Source: Stropharia rugosoannulata
Lineage: Eukaryota; Basidiomycota; Agaricomycetes; Agaricales; Strophariaceae
Assembly: GCA_028532985.1 (NCBI GenBank)
Contig: JANCIK010000003.1
Span: 2,800,001-2,864,000 of the forward strand
DNA length: 64,000 nt
Direction: 5' to 3'
This document shows, in pieces, positions 1-12,186 of the stretch (its first letter is position 1; each line of letters opens with the position of its first letter). Below the pieces are notes generated by a model. The model was not told the DNA's origin. It did no database searches and worked only from the letters and a program-made list of their open reading frames with translations. Position numbers and translations under genes: made by a program.

Positions 1-1154
1 GGCTATCTGCCGCAAGCATCTCACTAGGTGGCTTGCTACTGCCGAGAAGGATAAGGCTCCCATTCCTATCATGATGATTGCTCGCCATCTCAACATGGAA
101 ACTTCTCTTGGTGTTTTCTGTGGTGCCTATATCCCTGAACATGCCGCAGACGAAATCAACTCCAAATATTGGGATATCACGCTATCTCTTGAACTTGTCA
201 ACTTCCCTCTTGCCCTTCCCGGAACCAAGGTGTACAAAGCCATTCAGGCTCGCAAGGTCGCAATGTACTGGCTTGAACTGGCTGCACACAAGTCCAAGAT
301 CGCTATGGCTGAGGGAGGCGAACCTACATGCATGCTAGATGAGTGGGTTACCATTCTTAATGACCCCAACTACAAGGGCCGTCGTGAATTCAGTGACCTC
401 GAGATGGCCATGGTTATCTTCTCATTTCTTTTCGCATCCCAGGACGCCATGAGCAGCGGTCTGATTTACGGATTCCAACACCTTGCTGACCACCCCGAAA
501 TCTTCGCTAAGGTCAAGGCAGAGCAGGATCAAGTCCGTCAAGGAAATTTCTCCAAGCCTTTAACCCTTGAGATGCTCGATCAGATGACATACCTGCAAGC
601 CGCCGTGAAAGAGAGCATGCGTGTAATGCCACCTGTCTTGATGGTACGACTTCCTTTTATTTCTATTTATAGCCGAGTTGTACACTAACTTCCTATTCCG
701 GCTATAGGTTCCATATAAGACAACTAAGGCATTCCCCATTTCGCAAGACTACAGCGTACCGGCGGGGTCCATGGTCATTCCATCGTTCTACAACTCCCTT
801 CACGACCCCGAAGTCTACCCCGATCCCCAGGCGTTCGTACCCGAACGTTGGTTAGATCCCGAGGGTTCTGCCAACACCAACCCCAAGAACTACCTTGTCT
901 TTGGCGCTGGCCCTCACCGTTGTATCGGTTTAGAATACGCCCAAACGAACATTGCGCTGGTGCTAGCCACCGCTATTGCTATGATGGACTGGGAACACGA
1001 TGTTACCCCCCAAAGCAAACTTGTAGAGTGCGTGTTTGTTACCTTTTTTGTTTCTGTCTTGCCTGTTGTGCTAACCACCTCCCTTAGAATTATTGCCACT
1101 GTATTCCCTAAAGACGGTTGTCGGTTGAAGCTTACACGGCGCGCCGACGTCTAA
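1..1154 (+). CDS. ERG5: Sterol C-22 desaturase (CYP61), 5' end missing
   Basis: Cytochrome P450 of the CYP61/ERG5 family, which introduces the C-22 double bond late in ergosterol synthesis in the ER. The reading frame is open from base 2, so the N-terminus lies outside the window. I read three exons: 1-643, 708-1027 and 1088-1154, joined by GT-AG introns. Diagnostic motifs are the I-helix FLFASQDAMSSG (ERG5 has the unusual SQDA in place of the usual AGxDT), the ExxR helix KESMR, the stretch PPVLMVPYKT across the first junction, PERW, and the heme loop FGAGPHRCIG with the Cys ligand. The end ATVFPKDGCRLKLTRR matches ERG5 C-termini as I know them. It converges on a second P450, with 181 bp between the stop codons. 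Family assignment is confident; only the missing 5' part is unknown. Confidence 0.93.
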
Positions 1155-1335
1155 ACGAACGACTAACCTCATTCTGACATTGCTTTCATGACTTATCTAC
1201 GATTACTAGGTCGACTTTATTGCCTCCTTGCCCTTATTTCATGCGGTTCTCGTCTCCATCATACCTTCTATATTCCTTCATTATAGGGACATAATCAAAT
1301 TGTTTCAAATTTGGTACGATGAGTGAATTATAAGC

Positions 1336-3386
1336 TTAACCGAGCTTCTTGACTAGTAGCGGTAAGGAACTAGCAGATTCGCCAGACACTCTAGGCCGGA
1401 TGACAAAACTCTGGAACGACTCGATCTCGCGTTTGCACCGGAATGAATATTTACGGAGAAGAGTTACCATCAAGCACTAGATCGCATTTAGCTGCAATCA
1501 CTTATTATCTGTTGTTTCCCCGTACCTTAATCTCAGTCATGGCAAAGTTTCGTCCAATGCAAGACCGTGGCCTAAGAATTGTTATGAGATGGACTGTCAG
1601 CCACAGACTAGTGAAGTCTCTGATTTTTTTTTGTGTTGACTTACCCCATGCTGAAGGCGAGCAGGTCTCGACCTTTGAGGGGGTCCGCCCTGTTGTCTTC
1701 TAACCACCGCTGAGGCCGAAATGAGGCTGAATCCTTCCCCCAGAATTCCGGGTCCATCTGCAAGACGTTGACCGGAATAACAACGATGGTGCCCTTAGGT
1801 ATAACCAATGCCGTCTCTGACGTGTCTGGTAGGGGTTTGCTGAGCGGGATGGAGGTGGTATCGCTGGCCTGTTAATGCGGATTATCAGTATGGTGTCGCA
1901 TAATACGGCCTATCCATACTTCATGATGGTTTTCGAGAATGGCGGGATGCAACCGCAGTGTTTCTTTGAGCGCAGCGTCGAGTAGCGGGAGCTGATTGTT
2001 CAGCGAGTCGAATGAGTGATCGGGGACTAAGCATATTTCTTCGCGAAGTTGGGCTTGGAAATCTGGGTGTGTAGCGATCTCGTACAACATCCACTGGATA
2101 TAAACCTGTAAGCAAAGACTGATATCTTCGAACAGGGAATGTTCACCGCCACGATGGCCGAAACTGTCTCGTAGCCCGCTGATATTACTGTGCGCATTTG
2201 AGATACAATCTGCTCTTCGTCCATGGGTTCAGCGGACAGTTGATCATACTTCACTGACGACAAATTTAGATACTAGTAACGATTATAACCTTTTGCATGA
2301 CATTACTCACAGATGTTGGCCATTAATGTCCTGTTGTCTGTGTCACCGGCGCGTTTGGCGTCTCGCCACATCTTCAGCGAAATGGCACCTAGCTGTTGCT
2401 TCACTCCTTTAATCATTTTGCCTTTTTCGCCTATGGATAGAATGGATGGAACAAGCCAGAACAGGGCACGCATATAGAAGGATGATCGCCTGTGTTCGTT
2501 ATTGGTAAGCCCGTCCAGAGCACTTGCCAGTTCATGTGATCCGCCGGAGAGACAGTTAAAATCATAGTAGAAGGCAGCTCGGCCAATAGTCTCTAGTCTA
2601 GCACGGCGATATTTATTCCGGTAAGCATTTAAAAGTAAAAGGATTTATGGCACGTACGCGAAGCGGCCTGCCCAGTTCGTGACTTCGATTTCGATCTCCC
2701 TTTGACCATCTTCGAAGCCGTAGAGCTTGTTCCATTGATTTGCCAGGTAAATGGATTTTTCGAAGAAAATGTCCGTCAGGCGGCGGATAGATTGTTGGCT
2801 GGCATGCCTTGTCAGAGTGGTGATCAATATCCTATTTAATCCTTACTTCAGTGCGGGGGCAATGATTCTGCGCTGACGTTCGTGCGCTTTCTTTCCTGCC
2901 AGTCGAGTATCTGTAAATGGATGAATGATTCAAAGCAACCACTGAATACCTTCGACCCAGAGAATTCCTTCGCCCAAAGTTGCCTTGAACCAGGCGCGCA
3001 CTCCTTGGGGCTTAGGAAATTGATACGCACCGTCCCCAAGGATAAATGCAATTGCGCGCGGATCGGTAATGGAGATTACTTGGTGCTACACAGACATACT
3101 TCAGAGGCGCGTTGAGAGCCCGACATGCGAGCAGTTAACGTACACCAAATGCGCCTCTGAACTTGACGAGTTTGCCAAAACGGTTGTGCCAATGTACATA
3201 GGGTTCTCCGGGTACGCCATTGTAAAGTTCCCATTCTTCGCCCCAGAGTAGAGACGACGGAGGTGGCCCAGGTACATGTCTGAAAGAGCGTTTTATGTAG
3301 AGAGAATGGACAAGGAAACGAATGAGGAGAACTAGATTGAAACCGAGAGAGATCAGAGCCAGTTTGTATAATAGGGAGAGTATCAT
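1336..3386 (-). CDS. Cytochrome P450 monooxygenase, basidiomycete type
   Basis: A complete, intron-rich P450 on the minus strand. It starts with a hydrophobic ER anchor (MILSLLYKLALISLGFNLVL) followed by the proline hinge HVPGPPPSSLLWG. Later landmarks are QRRIIAPALK, the I-helix SAGYETVSA (AGxE/DT), ExxR as LKETLRLHP, the PERF-like FRPQRWLED, the heme loop FSMGPRSCIGRNFA with its Cys ligand, and the tail FVIRPRV...LPLLVKKLG. The heme loop is split by an intron after FSMG, and a further intron follows EIK. Every junction I joined was GT-AG and in frame. Estimated length is about 520 residues, normal for the family. Substrate unknown; such P450s are numerous in agaricomycetes and usually oxidise xenobiotics or secondary metabolites. 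I do not assign a CYP family number. Confidence 0.88.
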
Positions 3387-3927
3387 GGGATGGGATGGTA
3401 CTAAATTCGAATAGAGTGTTGAGTCAGTTTACGCGACCAGCTCCTGCATTTATAGCGGAAAGACTTCAGACACCACATATGATCGTCGGCCTCCGAGCAG
3501 GAGTCAGGACGCGATCATTTCGAGGATAGGATTCAGCATGCAAGTTCAAGGTTGAGGCTAAGGCACATTTAGAATGAGCAGATCACAGGGTGAAACGCGC
3601 ACAAAGACAGATGGATAAAAGGGTTTTGTTGACAGGCCTATAAATGACTAGTATTTTTAGGGAGCTATCAGGACCTATCAAATGAAGGAAAGAGCAAAAA
3701 GAGTCCGAGGATAACTTAAATGACTCGCGGGGAAAATGGTTCTGAAATGACGTCACGTGATGACATATGGGAAGATTAGTTCGGCATCTTGTTGTCTCTT
3801 GTCATGAATAGTTCTGCTTTGCGGCGCCTCTTGTCTCGTAATAATCCTATAGCCTCATTCATTCCTCTGAAATACCTGAAAATACCCAATAATTAGGATT
3901 CGATACCCCTCACACTCTTATCTGTCG
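3387..3927. other. Divergent intergenic region (P450 / RhoGAP)
   Basis: 541 bp between two divergent start codons, presumably holding both promoters. I see no convincing gene, RNA or repeat. AT-rich stretches occur, but I would not name a TATA box with confidence. Confidence 0.5.
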
Positions 3928-6921
3928 ATGGACCAGGCCCCACAATCATCAAGGTCATCTTTCTCCGATCAACCGACGACCCAAGGCCCTTTACCTCTCT
4001 TCGATGCCCAACTTCGATATGTGACTGATTCGTACCTCAGTTTCTTTCAAGAACGGTAAGCCAAAGCGCCACTGACTTGTTGGGTATTTTGAACGATTGT
4101 TCTGGATCACAGGAAGCGCATCGAAGAGACATAGTAAGTGATTAACCTTTGTCGTTATATATGCATAGCTAAATATACGACAGCGTCGAATCGCTTCGCA
4201 AATTGCACCGCAGGATAAAGGCTGTCGATTCCAGCCTTGAAGATAGAGGGGAATTAAGTACCGTGCGTAGTGCATGGTCGGAAGTTGTGGAAAACTTGGA
4301 CAGAGGTTGGTTGTGTGCAGTGTGCACGTCATGAAATGGAATCGGTTACTAAAAGATCAACAATCAATAGAGGCTCAGACACGCCATGCGCTATTCGCGA
4401 CCCTCACTACAGATGTGATTATGCCGTTAACGTCACTGAAGGTAGGCCTTATCTATCTATCTATTCCAACAGAAGCTAATCCCTCTATCAGGAGACGCAA
4501 GAACGGACGCGTAAACGAATCAAGGAGGATCTCAAGGATTCCGGAGCTGCATACAATGAATACGCCGAAGTCATGCTCCCAAGGTTGAAGACTAGATATG
4601 CAAAGAAATATTCCGAAGTTGAAGTATGTTGGAAACCTTTCCCGCCCTCGAATAAATATTTAAGTCTGGTTTAAAGGAACAAAAGAGAGCGGCGGGTGCT
4701 ACTTCGCCAATGATGCCTGGGCCGCCCCCATCTCTCAATGCAGAACAATATGCACAGTATGCGTCTAACTCAAAGTCGAATCCTTCTATTTCCTCTCGAC
4801 CAATAGTCACCGCTCCCCAACCTTTGCGGGCGTTAGACCGACGACCGTCTAGTAGCAATCATGCTGGTCGCAACCGCTCCCCGTCTTCTTCAACTGCATT
4901 TTCGGACCTAGCACATCAAGGTAAAGCTATTTAGTCAACCACTGCGAAGGATGAGTTAATCAACGGGTATATATAGGGAAGAAACAATTGAATCAGCTCA
5001 TTGGATTCTTGGAGAAGGGTGGTTCTGCAAAAGATGGTTTAGGCGCCCGCGAGACTTCTGCACTGCGGACAGTACGCGCGAAACGTGATGCTGAGGAAGC
5101 TGGTGAGTTCTATTAGAATGTACCGTTTCAATGCATTTATGATTTGATAGACAAGGAATATCGCAAGGGCGTTCACTGGCTTGAAACATTACGTCTGCGC
5201 CGCACCAAGATCCTAGAAGGGGGATATAAAGTACGTTTCCGTTCGTTGGTTATCCCATGAGTTTGATTCTAACTACAAGAATAGTCGCTGGAAATGTTCG
5301 CAGAAGAGGCAGCCGTAACAGTAAAGAAGGTCCTTGAAAAGTATACTGATAATCTGATGTAAGTGAGATTCTTTAAGAGAGCATCACCAGCTCGCTGAAA
5401 CTCACTATCCGACAGAGCGACAACCACAACGCAAACTCAACTGTCGATTCATATGCGCTCAAATGTAGACAAGATATCTCCAGAAAAAGATGTTGCCAAA
5501 CTGAAGACAAGCATTCCACGATCTTTAGCATCCGCTATTCCTGATCCTATATTATACGAACATGGTCTTGTTGGAGAGTGCAACGACTTGATCTTTGGAT
5601 TTAGCTTGGTTGATTACGCCACCGAAAAGAGTTTACCAGAGGGCGGTGTTCCAAAAATTATCAAGATATGCATTGATGAAATTGACAAACGAGGATTGGA
5701 AAGCGAAGGGATATACCGCGTAAGTATTGTGTAACACTAACTTTTTTTCACTCATCTCGAGTGCATATATGCTAGGTCTCGGGACGACATGCTGTTGTCC
5801 AGAGTGTGAGTGATAGAGTTTCGTGAACCATGCATTGCCTAAACGTAAACGAGCACCTAGTTGCAACATGATATTGAAAGAGACGAATCTAATTTTCACT
5901 TCTCTCCCAAAGATGACATTTATGCTGTGGCGTCATTATTGAAGGTTAGCCTTTTCCCTGCCTTAAAGTGTGTGTCTGACGGCAGACCAAGCTCTATTTA
6001 CGAGAACTACCTGAACCTGTGTTCAGGTTTCCTGTGGCAGATCGTGTACAGCATACCGAAAATCGAGGTTCGTTGCTTCATTTACGAAGTAGTACAAACA
6101 CTTATTCAACCCGTAGCGGAACATCTTGTCAGCAACTTCAAATTATTACGTTCAAAAATGCGGAGATTACCACCAGTTCATCAGGCTACATTGAAAGCCA
6201 TAATCGAACACTTAGCTCGGGTTGCTGCGAAATCTGATAAAAACAAGATGGACCCTAAAAACCTTGCTATTGTGTTTGGGAGTGTTATATTTGGAGAAGA
6301 TGAAATTCCGAAAGACGGCGACCTCCTTACTGTGCAGTCTATTAAGGTACAAGTTCCTTTTCTGACATCGAAATCAATCTTATGGCGTTACTACAGGACA
6401 CGGTGATGGAAGATTTGGTATTACATGCTCATATACTGTATGATCATGAAGTTGCACAGCCTTCACCTCCGCTTCCTCCTACACCCATTGGGGAACCTGT
6501 GCCTCCTGTCTCCTACGGCACCAAGAGAACGAAAATCGCCACAATACCGTCAGGCAGTGATCCTTTACCGTCTTTGCTGACTCAAGATTTTACCCCGCGA
6601 CTCCCCCCTCGACCTAACAATAGCATTCATCCATCCGGACGAGGAAACCCCACATCTCCAATTAAGTCAAAGGCGCCTCCCTTACCCGGAAAGTTGCAGC
6701 AACCGCCATCCCTCACTGAGCAAGACAATTCGGCTGCTCCAGCTGCTCCAGAAGATTCACCGAGTTCATCACCTTCTGCTGAAAGCTTCGTAACCACGAC
6801 AGAAGAGACACGTTACGACCTTAACTCAATATATTTTCCAGTTCTCGATAGCCCTTCTAGTGCGTCGAAATCGTTACCTCAACCCCCCAAAGCTCCAGTA
6901 GATACCCCTCCACCTAAGTGA
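3928..6921 (+). CDS. Rho GTPase-activating protein with N-terminal F-BAR-like region (Rgd1/Rga7-like)
   Basis: Rho-family GAP. From the start at 3928 the order is: a disordered leader (MDQAPQSSRSS), an F-BAR/FCH-like helical region (FDAQLRYVTDSYLSFFQER, then EAQTRHALFATLTTDVIMPL, then RRTKILEGGYKSLEMFAEE), a Ser/Pro-rich linker around 4,700-4,930, and a C-terminal RhoGAP domain. The GAP domain shows the arginine-finger segment ESEGIYRVSG, LYLRELPEPVF, and the LAIVFGSVIF helix. The tail (6,440-6,918) is proline-rich (PSPPLPPTP, PPLPGKLQQPP) and may bind SH3 domains. There are about twelve small exons, all GT-AG where checked. Fungal homologues with this layout (Rgd1, Rga7) act on Rho3/Rho4 or Rho2 at the cortex and septum; which Rho this one controls is inference. 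The 3' end faces the helicase gene 175 bp away. Confidence 0.9.
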
Positions 6922-7095
6922 TAGCATACCCAACAGGTCTGGCTCCTTTGCATCGTTGCCCATGTTCATGTATGATACTGTGTTATGTTATGTACATTGT
7001 ACTGAAATGACATTTACCCTATCCTTTACATTTGTAGTACACCTGTTCTGACTCCGTCTCCTGGTCAATGTTAATCGTCATTACTACTACGCAGC

Positions 7096-9209
7096 CTATG
7101 ACTCCCAGAAGGCATGCCATTTGATGACCCGCTCGTTCACACTAACTCTTCGGAAAATGTTGATGAGACGATAGTTAGTAGTCAAACATTGTTGTAATAA
7201 TAAATGACGATTACTTGGAGAGGTCGAAGTTATGCAGTTCTAGGCCGTCTATAGATGTTGCTCTTGAGAGAGCCACATAAGCTGTGCGATGCAGTCAGTA
7301 CGACGGTGCTAACGCGTTAACGCGCAAATACGTGTCGTTTTACTTGCCTTGGCCGTCTTCGAATGCATTTGCAAGGTCGATTTTTAATCTTGGCAGCGTC
7401 TGGCCTTGCGACTTGTGAATCGACAATGCCCATGCCAAAATAAGCGGGATTTGTATCCTTCGAGCCTCTAGATTGCCCTCAGGGCCTTCTATCGTAAACT
7501 CTTGAGGTGTACAGATAAGCCTATCACCGTTCAAGAAAGTAACTACCGGGAACGTCTGTTTGCGTCCGAAAGTGTCCCCTGTAAGTGGTCTCATCTCGTC
7601 GGCGGGAATGCACGAATAAGGAACGTATGAAAAGTCCTTGGGCCCTGACAATTGTCCAGGTGTTTCAATATTTTCCATTTGTGCCTCTGTATACGTCATG
7701 AATGCAGATATCTTCCCGATGCTCCCGTTAACTAGACTTTCGTCTTTGGTGTTCTAGTTTGTTAATCATATGATAGTTCATTAACATTGGCAGCCATAGA
7801 GTCAATATTTTAGTCATACTTTAGTCAACATAACTTGAGCACCTATCTAGTGATCAAGTCAAAGTCAAGTCAGCCTGCCGCACCATATGATGGGAAAGAA
7901 GTCAGAACTATCTATATACCTTCAATAATATTATCGCAGGTGTAACGACCCTTTCCAAGAGGGTAGAGGCGTCTTTCTTCGAAATGGGATGTCCATTTTT
8001 ATCATAACCGGCGCTATCCATAGCGAGAAATGCATGCGTCGGGTCTGGTAGAGCATTCAACCTTTGGTAATTACAACCGTCGACTTCGACCTTGGTGGGA
8101 AACCTGGAAAGAGTCGCGGTCAGGACTCAGGGACGCAGTGTCTGAGCTGTAAAAGAAGAATGCTGTACAATTCGCAGGGTTCAATGCCGTCAGGATAGCG
8201 TAGCTTCCTAGATAGCCGCCTCAATCGATCTATGTCTTCTAACGATACAAAGCCGCGGCGCATATTCGTCAGTATCCTTATAAAATCTATGACAATGAAA
8301 CTTTCAGTATTCAACGACTAGTAACAGCATTATACTAAAGACTCGCCGGTGTCACTCTGTCGAAACACATGTGTTAAAAATATTGGGGATGGGATACAAC
8401 TGTCCCAGGACTCAGCCTCGAAAGCAAAAATTGGCCGACTTTTGTGCCGATAGCTTTGGTCTGGAACGGGAGGCAATTGAAAAAAATCGCCTGACAAGAC
8501 CAACTACTAGGCATATTAACGGGTGGGTGTTACTTGAAATGCATGGATGTGCTTACTTGAATCCCTCCAAAAGGCTTATTACTGTGCCTGATCCGTCGGG
8601 CAATATATTCCTGAGCATATGCATGGGATTGGCATGGGATTACATTTAAGACTTCTTGTGTTCAGTATGCTTAAGGCTTACCAACTTGTCGAACAAAACG
8701 CCGTCAATCATAGATACTGTTGAAGTCGAGTCAAAATCAAACTTTTTCAGATATGTGAGACAATCATAAAACGAGCCTACTTTCATCCACGATTAGCACT
8801 CTTGTTGTTTGCCACCGCCTTACCAGTTTTACAGATTTGGATATTTCTTTGAGTAATTCTCGTGCAGGCCGCTTGCCGAGTTGAATGCCAGCGAATGAGT
8901 GCAATGTTCTTCCACCTATGTTCAGTGCAGCAATACCGGTAGAAGCTGTTACAGCAACACCATCGATTCGATTCTTCGAACCGAACCGAAGCATTCGGAT
9001 GATTTCTGCTAGTAGGAAGCTTTTCCCCGTGCCTTGTAACGCCTATCAGTATTTTGCCTGCTATATGATTCAAGATCTTTCCTTTATTTACCAGCTGGAC
9101 CTGTGAAAAAAACATTTTGACCACTTGAGATGAGAAACAGAACATGTAGCTGCTCGGCGCAGAGAGATTCTTGGGGCACAAATTGTGGCTGAAATTCTTC
9201 AGTATCCAT
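7096..9209 (-). CDS. PIF1: PIF1-like DNA helicase, copy A
   Basis: Superfamily 1B 5'-3' DNA helicase of the PIF1 family. Reading the minus strand from ATG at 9209: Walker A as FFTGPAG/TGKS, split by an intron; [13 protein letters not shown] (motif Ia); Walker B plus motif II as DE/ISMIDG, split by an intron; [13 protein letters not shown] (motif III); [10 protein letters not shown] (motif V); and [10 protein letters not shown] (motif VI). The last exon adds a short tail ending at TAG 7096. All key helicase residues are present and every junction is in frame, so this looks like a live gene rather than a fossil. At roughly 450-500 residues it lacks the Rep/HUH and OTU domains of Helitron helicases. 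PIF1 proteins act in telomere, mtDNA and G-quadruplex maintenance; the role of this paralogue is unknown. An upstream exon is possible, so the start is moderately sure. Confidence 0.85.
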
Positions 9210-9509
9210 GTATTGGAGTGGGATACTTCTCGAAGTCGGTAAAGGAAAGCGGCAGAAAAGACGGTGGATTACCTATCATTTACCTAACTGTCAACTCTGT
9301 TAGGCGACCTGCTGATGAGATGTGATAATCCAGATAACGCCATACTTACAGGTTCTATGGCGAAATAGTAGTGGAGCTTACCTTCAAATCTGGTGGAACA
9401 ACTTAGTTAATGCACTCAGAATCTAATTATAGTTATGTAGCACATTAGGTGCCATCGTCAGGACTTCCTGTCAGTGTTTCTAGGATAAAGTGTTATAAAT
9501 ATAACTCTT

Positions 9510-11617
9510 TTAGATTATCTCAGATTCAAAAAGCTCTGGATCAACACGACCGCCACAAGTCTTGTACCATTCTACGACCGTCTCATTCGCTAAAACTCTG
9601 GCAATGTATATGTAAAGTTATCAATAGTAAGTTGAATTTAAGTTGATGATACAACTTACACGGAAGCTTTAAAATTATGCAACTCTAGCCCCTCCATTGT
9701 CTTTGCTCTAGACAGTGCAACATAAGCTGTATCAACTGCTTTGTTAGCCCCATATATAAGCTAGTAAACACTGAAACGGTATACCTTGTCCCTCTTCAAA
9801 AACGCCCCCTAGGTCAATTCTAACTCTTTCCAAAGTCTGTCCCTGAGATTTATGAACAGATATTGCCCACGCCAACATGAGTGGGACCTGTACTCTACGA
9901 GCCTCCAGGTTTCCAATGCGCCCTTCGACGTTAAATTCCATGGGCAGACAAAGAAGTTTCGTGCCATCCAAGAATGTGACCATAGGATAACGCCCTTTAC
10001 GACTGAATGTATGCCCCGTCAGGGGCCTCATTTCATCGTTGGAAATGCATGAATACGGGACTTGTTCAGATTTTTTGCGCCCTGATGATGGTTCAATTAC
10101 TTGAATATTAGGGTCCATATTTGCTTCTTCTGATGTAAGAAAGGCAGACACTTTCCCGATGCTTCCATTTACTAGATAACCTTCTTTGACATTCTGGATA
10201 TCACATAGTAAATATATGAAGTAACATGTAATCGACGACACTGCTCACTTTGATCAACATAACCTGTGCACCTTTCTGAAATCGGGAAGAAGTCAATAAT
10301 CATACGTATATATATGGCAAACAGATATCACCTTAAGTCTCAGTATTTCCTTTGCTATACTCTCTCTTCCTAGCATTTTTAGAGCATCTTCCATGTTGAC
10401 TGGTAGTCCGTTTTGGTAATAACCAGCGCTGTCCATTGCATGGTACACTGTTTCATCCCCCGACAATGCTGTGAGTTTCTCATGATTACAGTGATCAACG
10501 CTACTCCTCCTAGGAAAGCTTGAACGGTGTTAAAAGTCGTTGAACGTGTATGTAGAATGCAAAAGGAACCTACAGTTCAGTTGGTTCGATCCCGTCAGGA
10601 TAAAACACTTCACGGGATAGCGCCTGCAACTGTTGAACATCATTTGGTGTGACGAGTCCCTGACGTATATGTGATAGGATTGTAACAAAGGCTAATTTTT
10701 ATTGTCAACGAACAATTAGGCATACGGGCCCACTGGGAGATGAAATTGATAGCTCACTGTTATCCCGTTGCCTGAAAATTTGAGTTAAAAAAACTGTATC
10801 AGGAACGCATTCCTTCCAGGTTTTGGCTTGAAAAGCAAATCTTCGCATCTCGCTGTCGATTTTTTGGCGTTTATCACTCTCCCTTTTGTCACTGACAGGG
10901 GGCAGCTGAAAAAAATCTCCCGACAGAACCAGCTACTGGTTAAAATCCCGCCGAGAAAACTCAAAAACCCAACCAAAATGAAGGCAGTGACAACTGACCT
11001 GAATTCCCCCGAAAGGCTTTTCTTTGCGCCGAATCTGCCTTGCAATCCATTCCTGAAATACGTTTACGAATTAAATGGCCTTGGATGTTTTGCGGCAAGT
11101 TTCACCTTACCAATTTGTCGAAGAGTTCACCATCAAGCATTGAAACTAAGTATGCTGATGTCAATGATCATTCGCGTTTGATCGGGAGCAGACCTACTTT
11201 CGTCAATAATTAATGTCTTGGTTGTCTCCCATCTTTTTCTCAACTTTATCGACTGGTATATGTCACGCAGAAGACGTTCCTTGTCGTTTTCGCCTTGGCC
11301 AATACCAGCAAATGAATGAATCGTTATCCCGCCAATGTGAAGTGCAGCTATTCCGGTTAATGCTGTGACCGCGACACCGTCGACAGCATTAAGACGGTGC
11401 CTTAGTGTGCCAATGATTTTCTTAAGCAGTAGACTCTTCCCCGTACCTATCGTGATTCTGCTTAGTTTTTGAATGATTGTAATGTTTATCAGAACTCACC
11501 TGCTGGACCCGTAAAGAAAACATTCTTTCCTTCTTGTACAAGGGTTAAGACACGTAACTGCTCGCCAGAAAAAGAAATATGTTCCTCTGGGTTATCCAAT
11601 ACCCCGGAAGACAACAT
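9510..11617 (-). CDS. PIF1: PIF1-like DNA helicase, copy B (tandem paralogue)
   Basis: Second PIF1-family helicase, in the same orientation and about 300 bp upstream of copy A's start. Motifs: [55 protein letters not shown] and [10 protein letters not shown]. Introns fall at the same places as in copy A: inside Walker A, after the motif II Glu, after FDKL, and just before LVLSGDFF. The copies therefore come from duplication of an intron-containing gene. The C-terminus is longer: after HNFKASV an intron leads to a final exon ending DPELFESEII. I chose the ATG at 11617 (MLSSGVLDNPEE), about 18 codons ahead of the conserved GEQLRVL helix. Open frame continues further upstream without an ATG, so a 5' exon may be missing. 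Sequence divergence from A is substantial, which argues against a recent or artefactual repeat. Confidence 0.82.
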
Positions 11618-12186
11618 AGTGGGATGCGACCCATATGCACAGTGCACCTCAAGTGAAACATCCGTGTGAATGCTATCAGAACGCCACTGTCAACGCACTT
11701 CGACGATCGCGTCGTGGCGGTGACCGAGTGGCCAGATAGGAACGCTTGCTAAGCTGTGTGCTTCACTTTTCAGATATGTACTGGCAGTTAAAAATACCAG
11801 TCAGACGGGATGCTGTCAACACCTGGTCAACAATGTAATGGACTAATTCAAGCCTGCCTACGCGTCCCGATCCGTCGAATGAGTTGCACATTGGTGAGTA
11901 TTTTTAGTACATGTTCTCTGGCTTCACCTCGTGGCAGGACATTTCCTGTATGGGAGTAAAGTTAATCTCAGTCAGGGCCGAGGTGCAGCTGTTTAACGTT
12001 TACTTGTGAGAAGGATAAGATAGTTTAGAAGCAATTTACTTGGTTTTTACTCGTGATTACAGACTATCGCAAGATTCGGCTAGAGACAAGCGACTCCCGA
12101 TGTGATTAGCAGAACTACCTACAATACCCAACAATGGACTCTATCAAATAAGTAACAGGGGTTTTCTAGGGTTTTCTCAGTTCATT
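11618..12186. other. Intergenic, PIF1-B 5' side to RIC1 3' side
   Basis: About 570 bp. A short open stretch continues in frame upstream of the chosen PIF1-B start (to about 11,690), so part of this may be an unrecognised 5' exon. No other gene, RNA or repeat seen. Confidence 0.45.

Noticed and set aside
1600..1800. Frameshift in the minus-strand P450 between DPEFW and the heme loop
   Set aside because: A first reading gave a stop after GLSGG, but this was a mis-split of GGG; the correct frame reads EFWGKDSASFRPQRW and continues through a normal intron into FSMG/PRSCIG.
7096..11617. Helitron or other transposon carrying PIF1-type helicase
   Set aside because: No Rep/HUH or OTU domain, the frames contain several conserved introns, and no terminal CTRR or hairpin was noticed. 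They look like host PIF1 paralogues.
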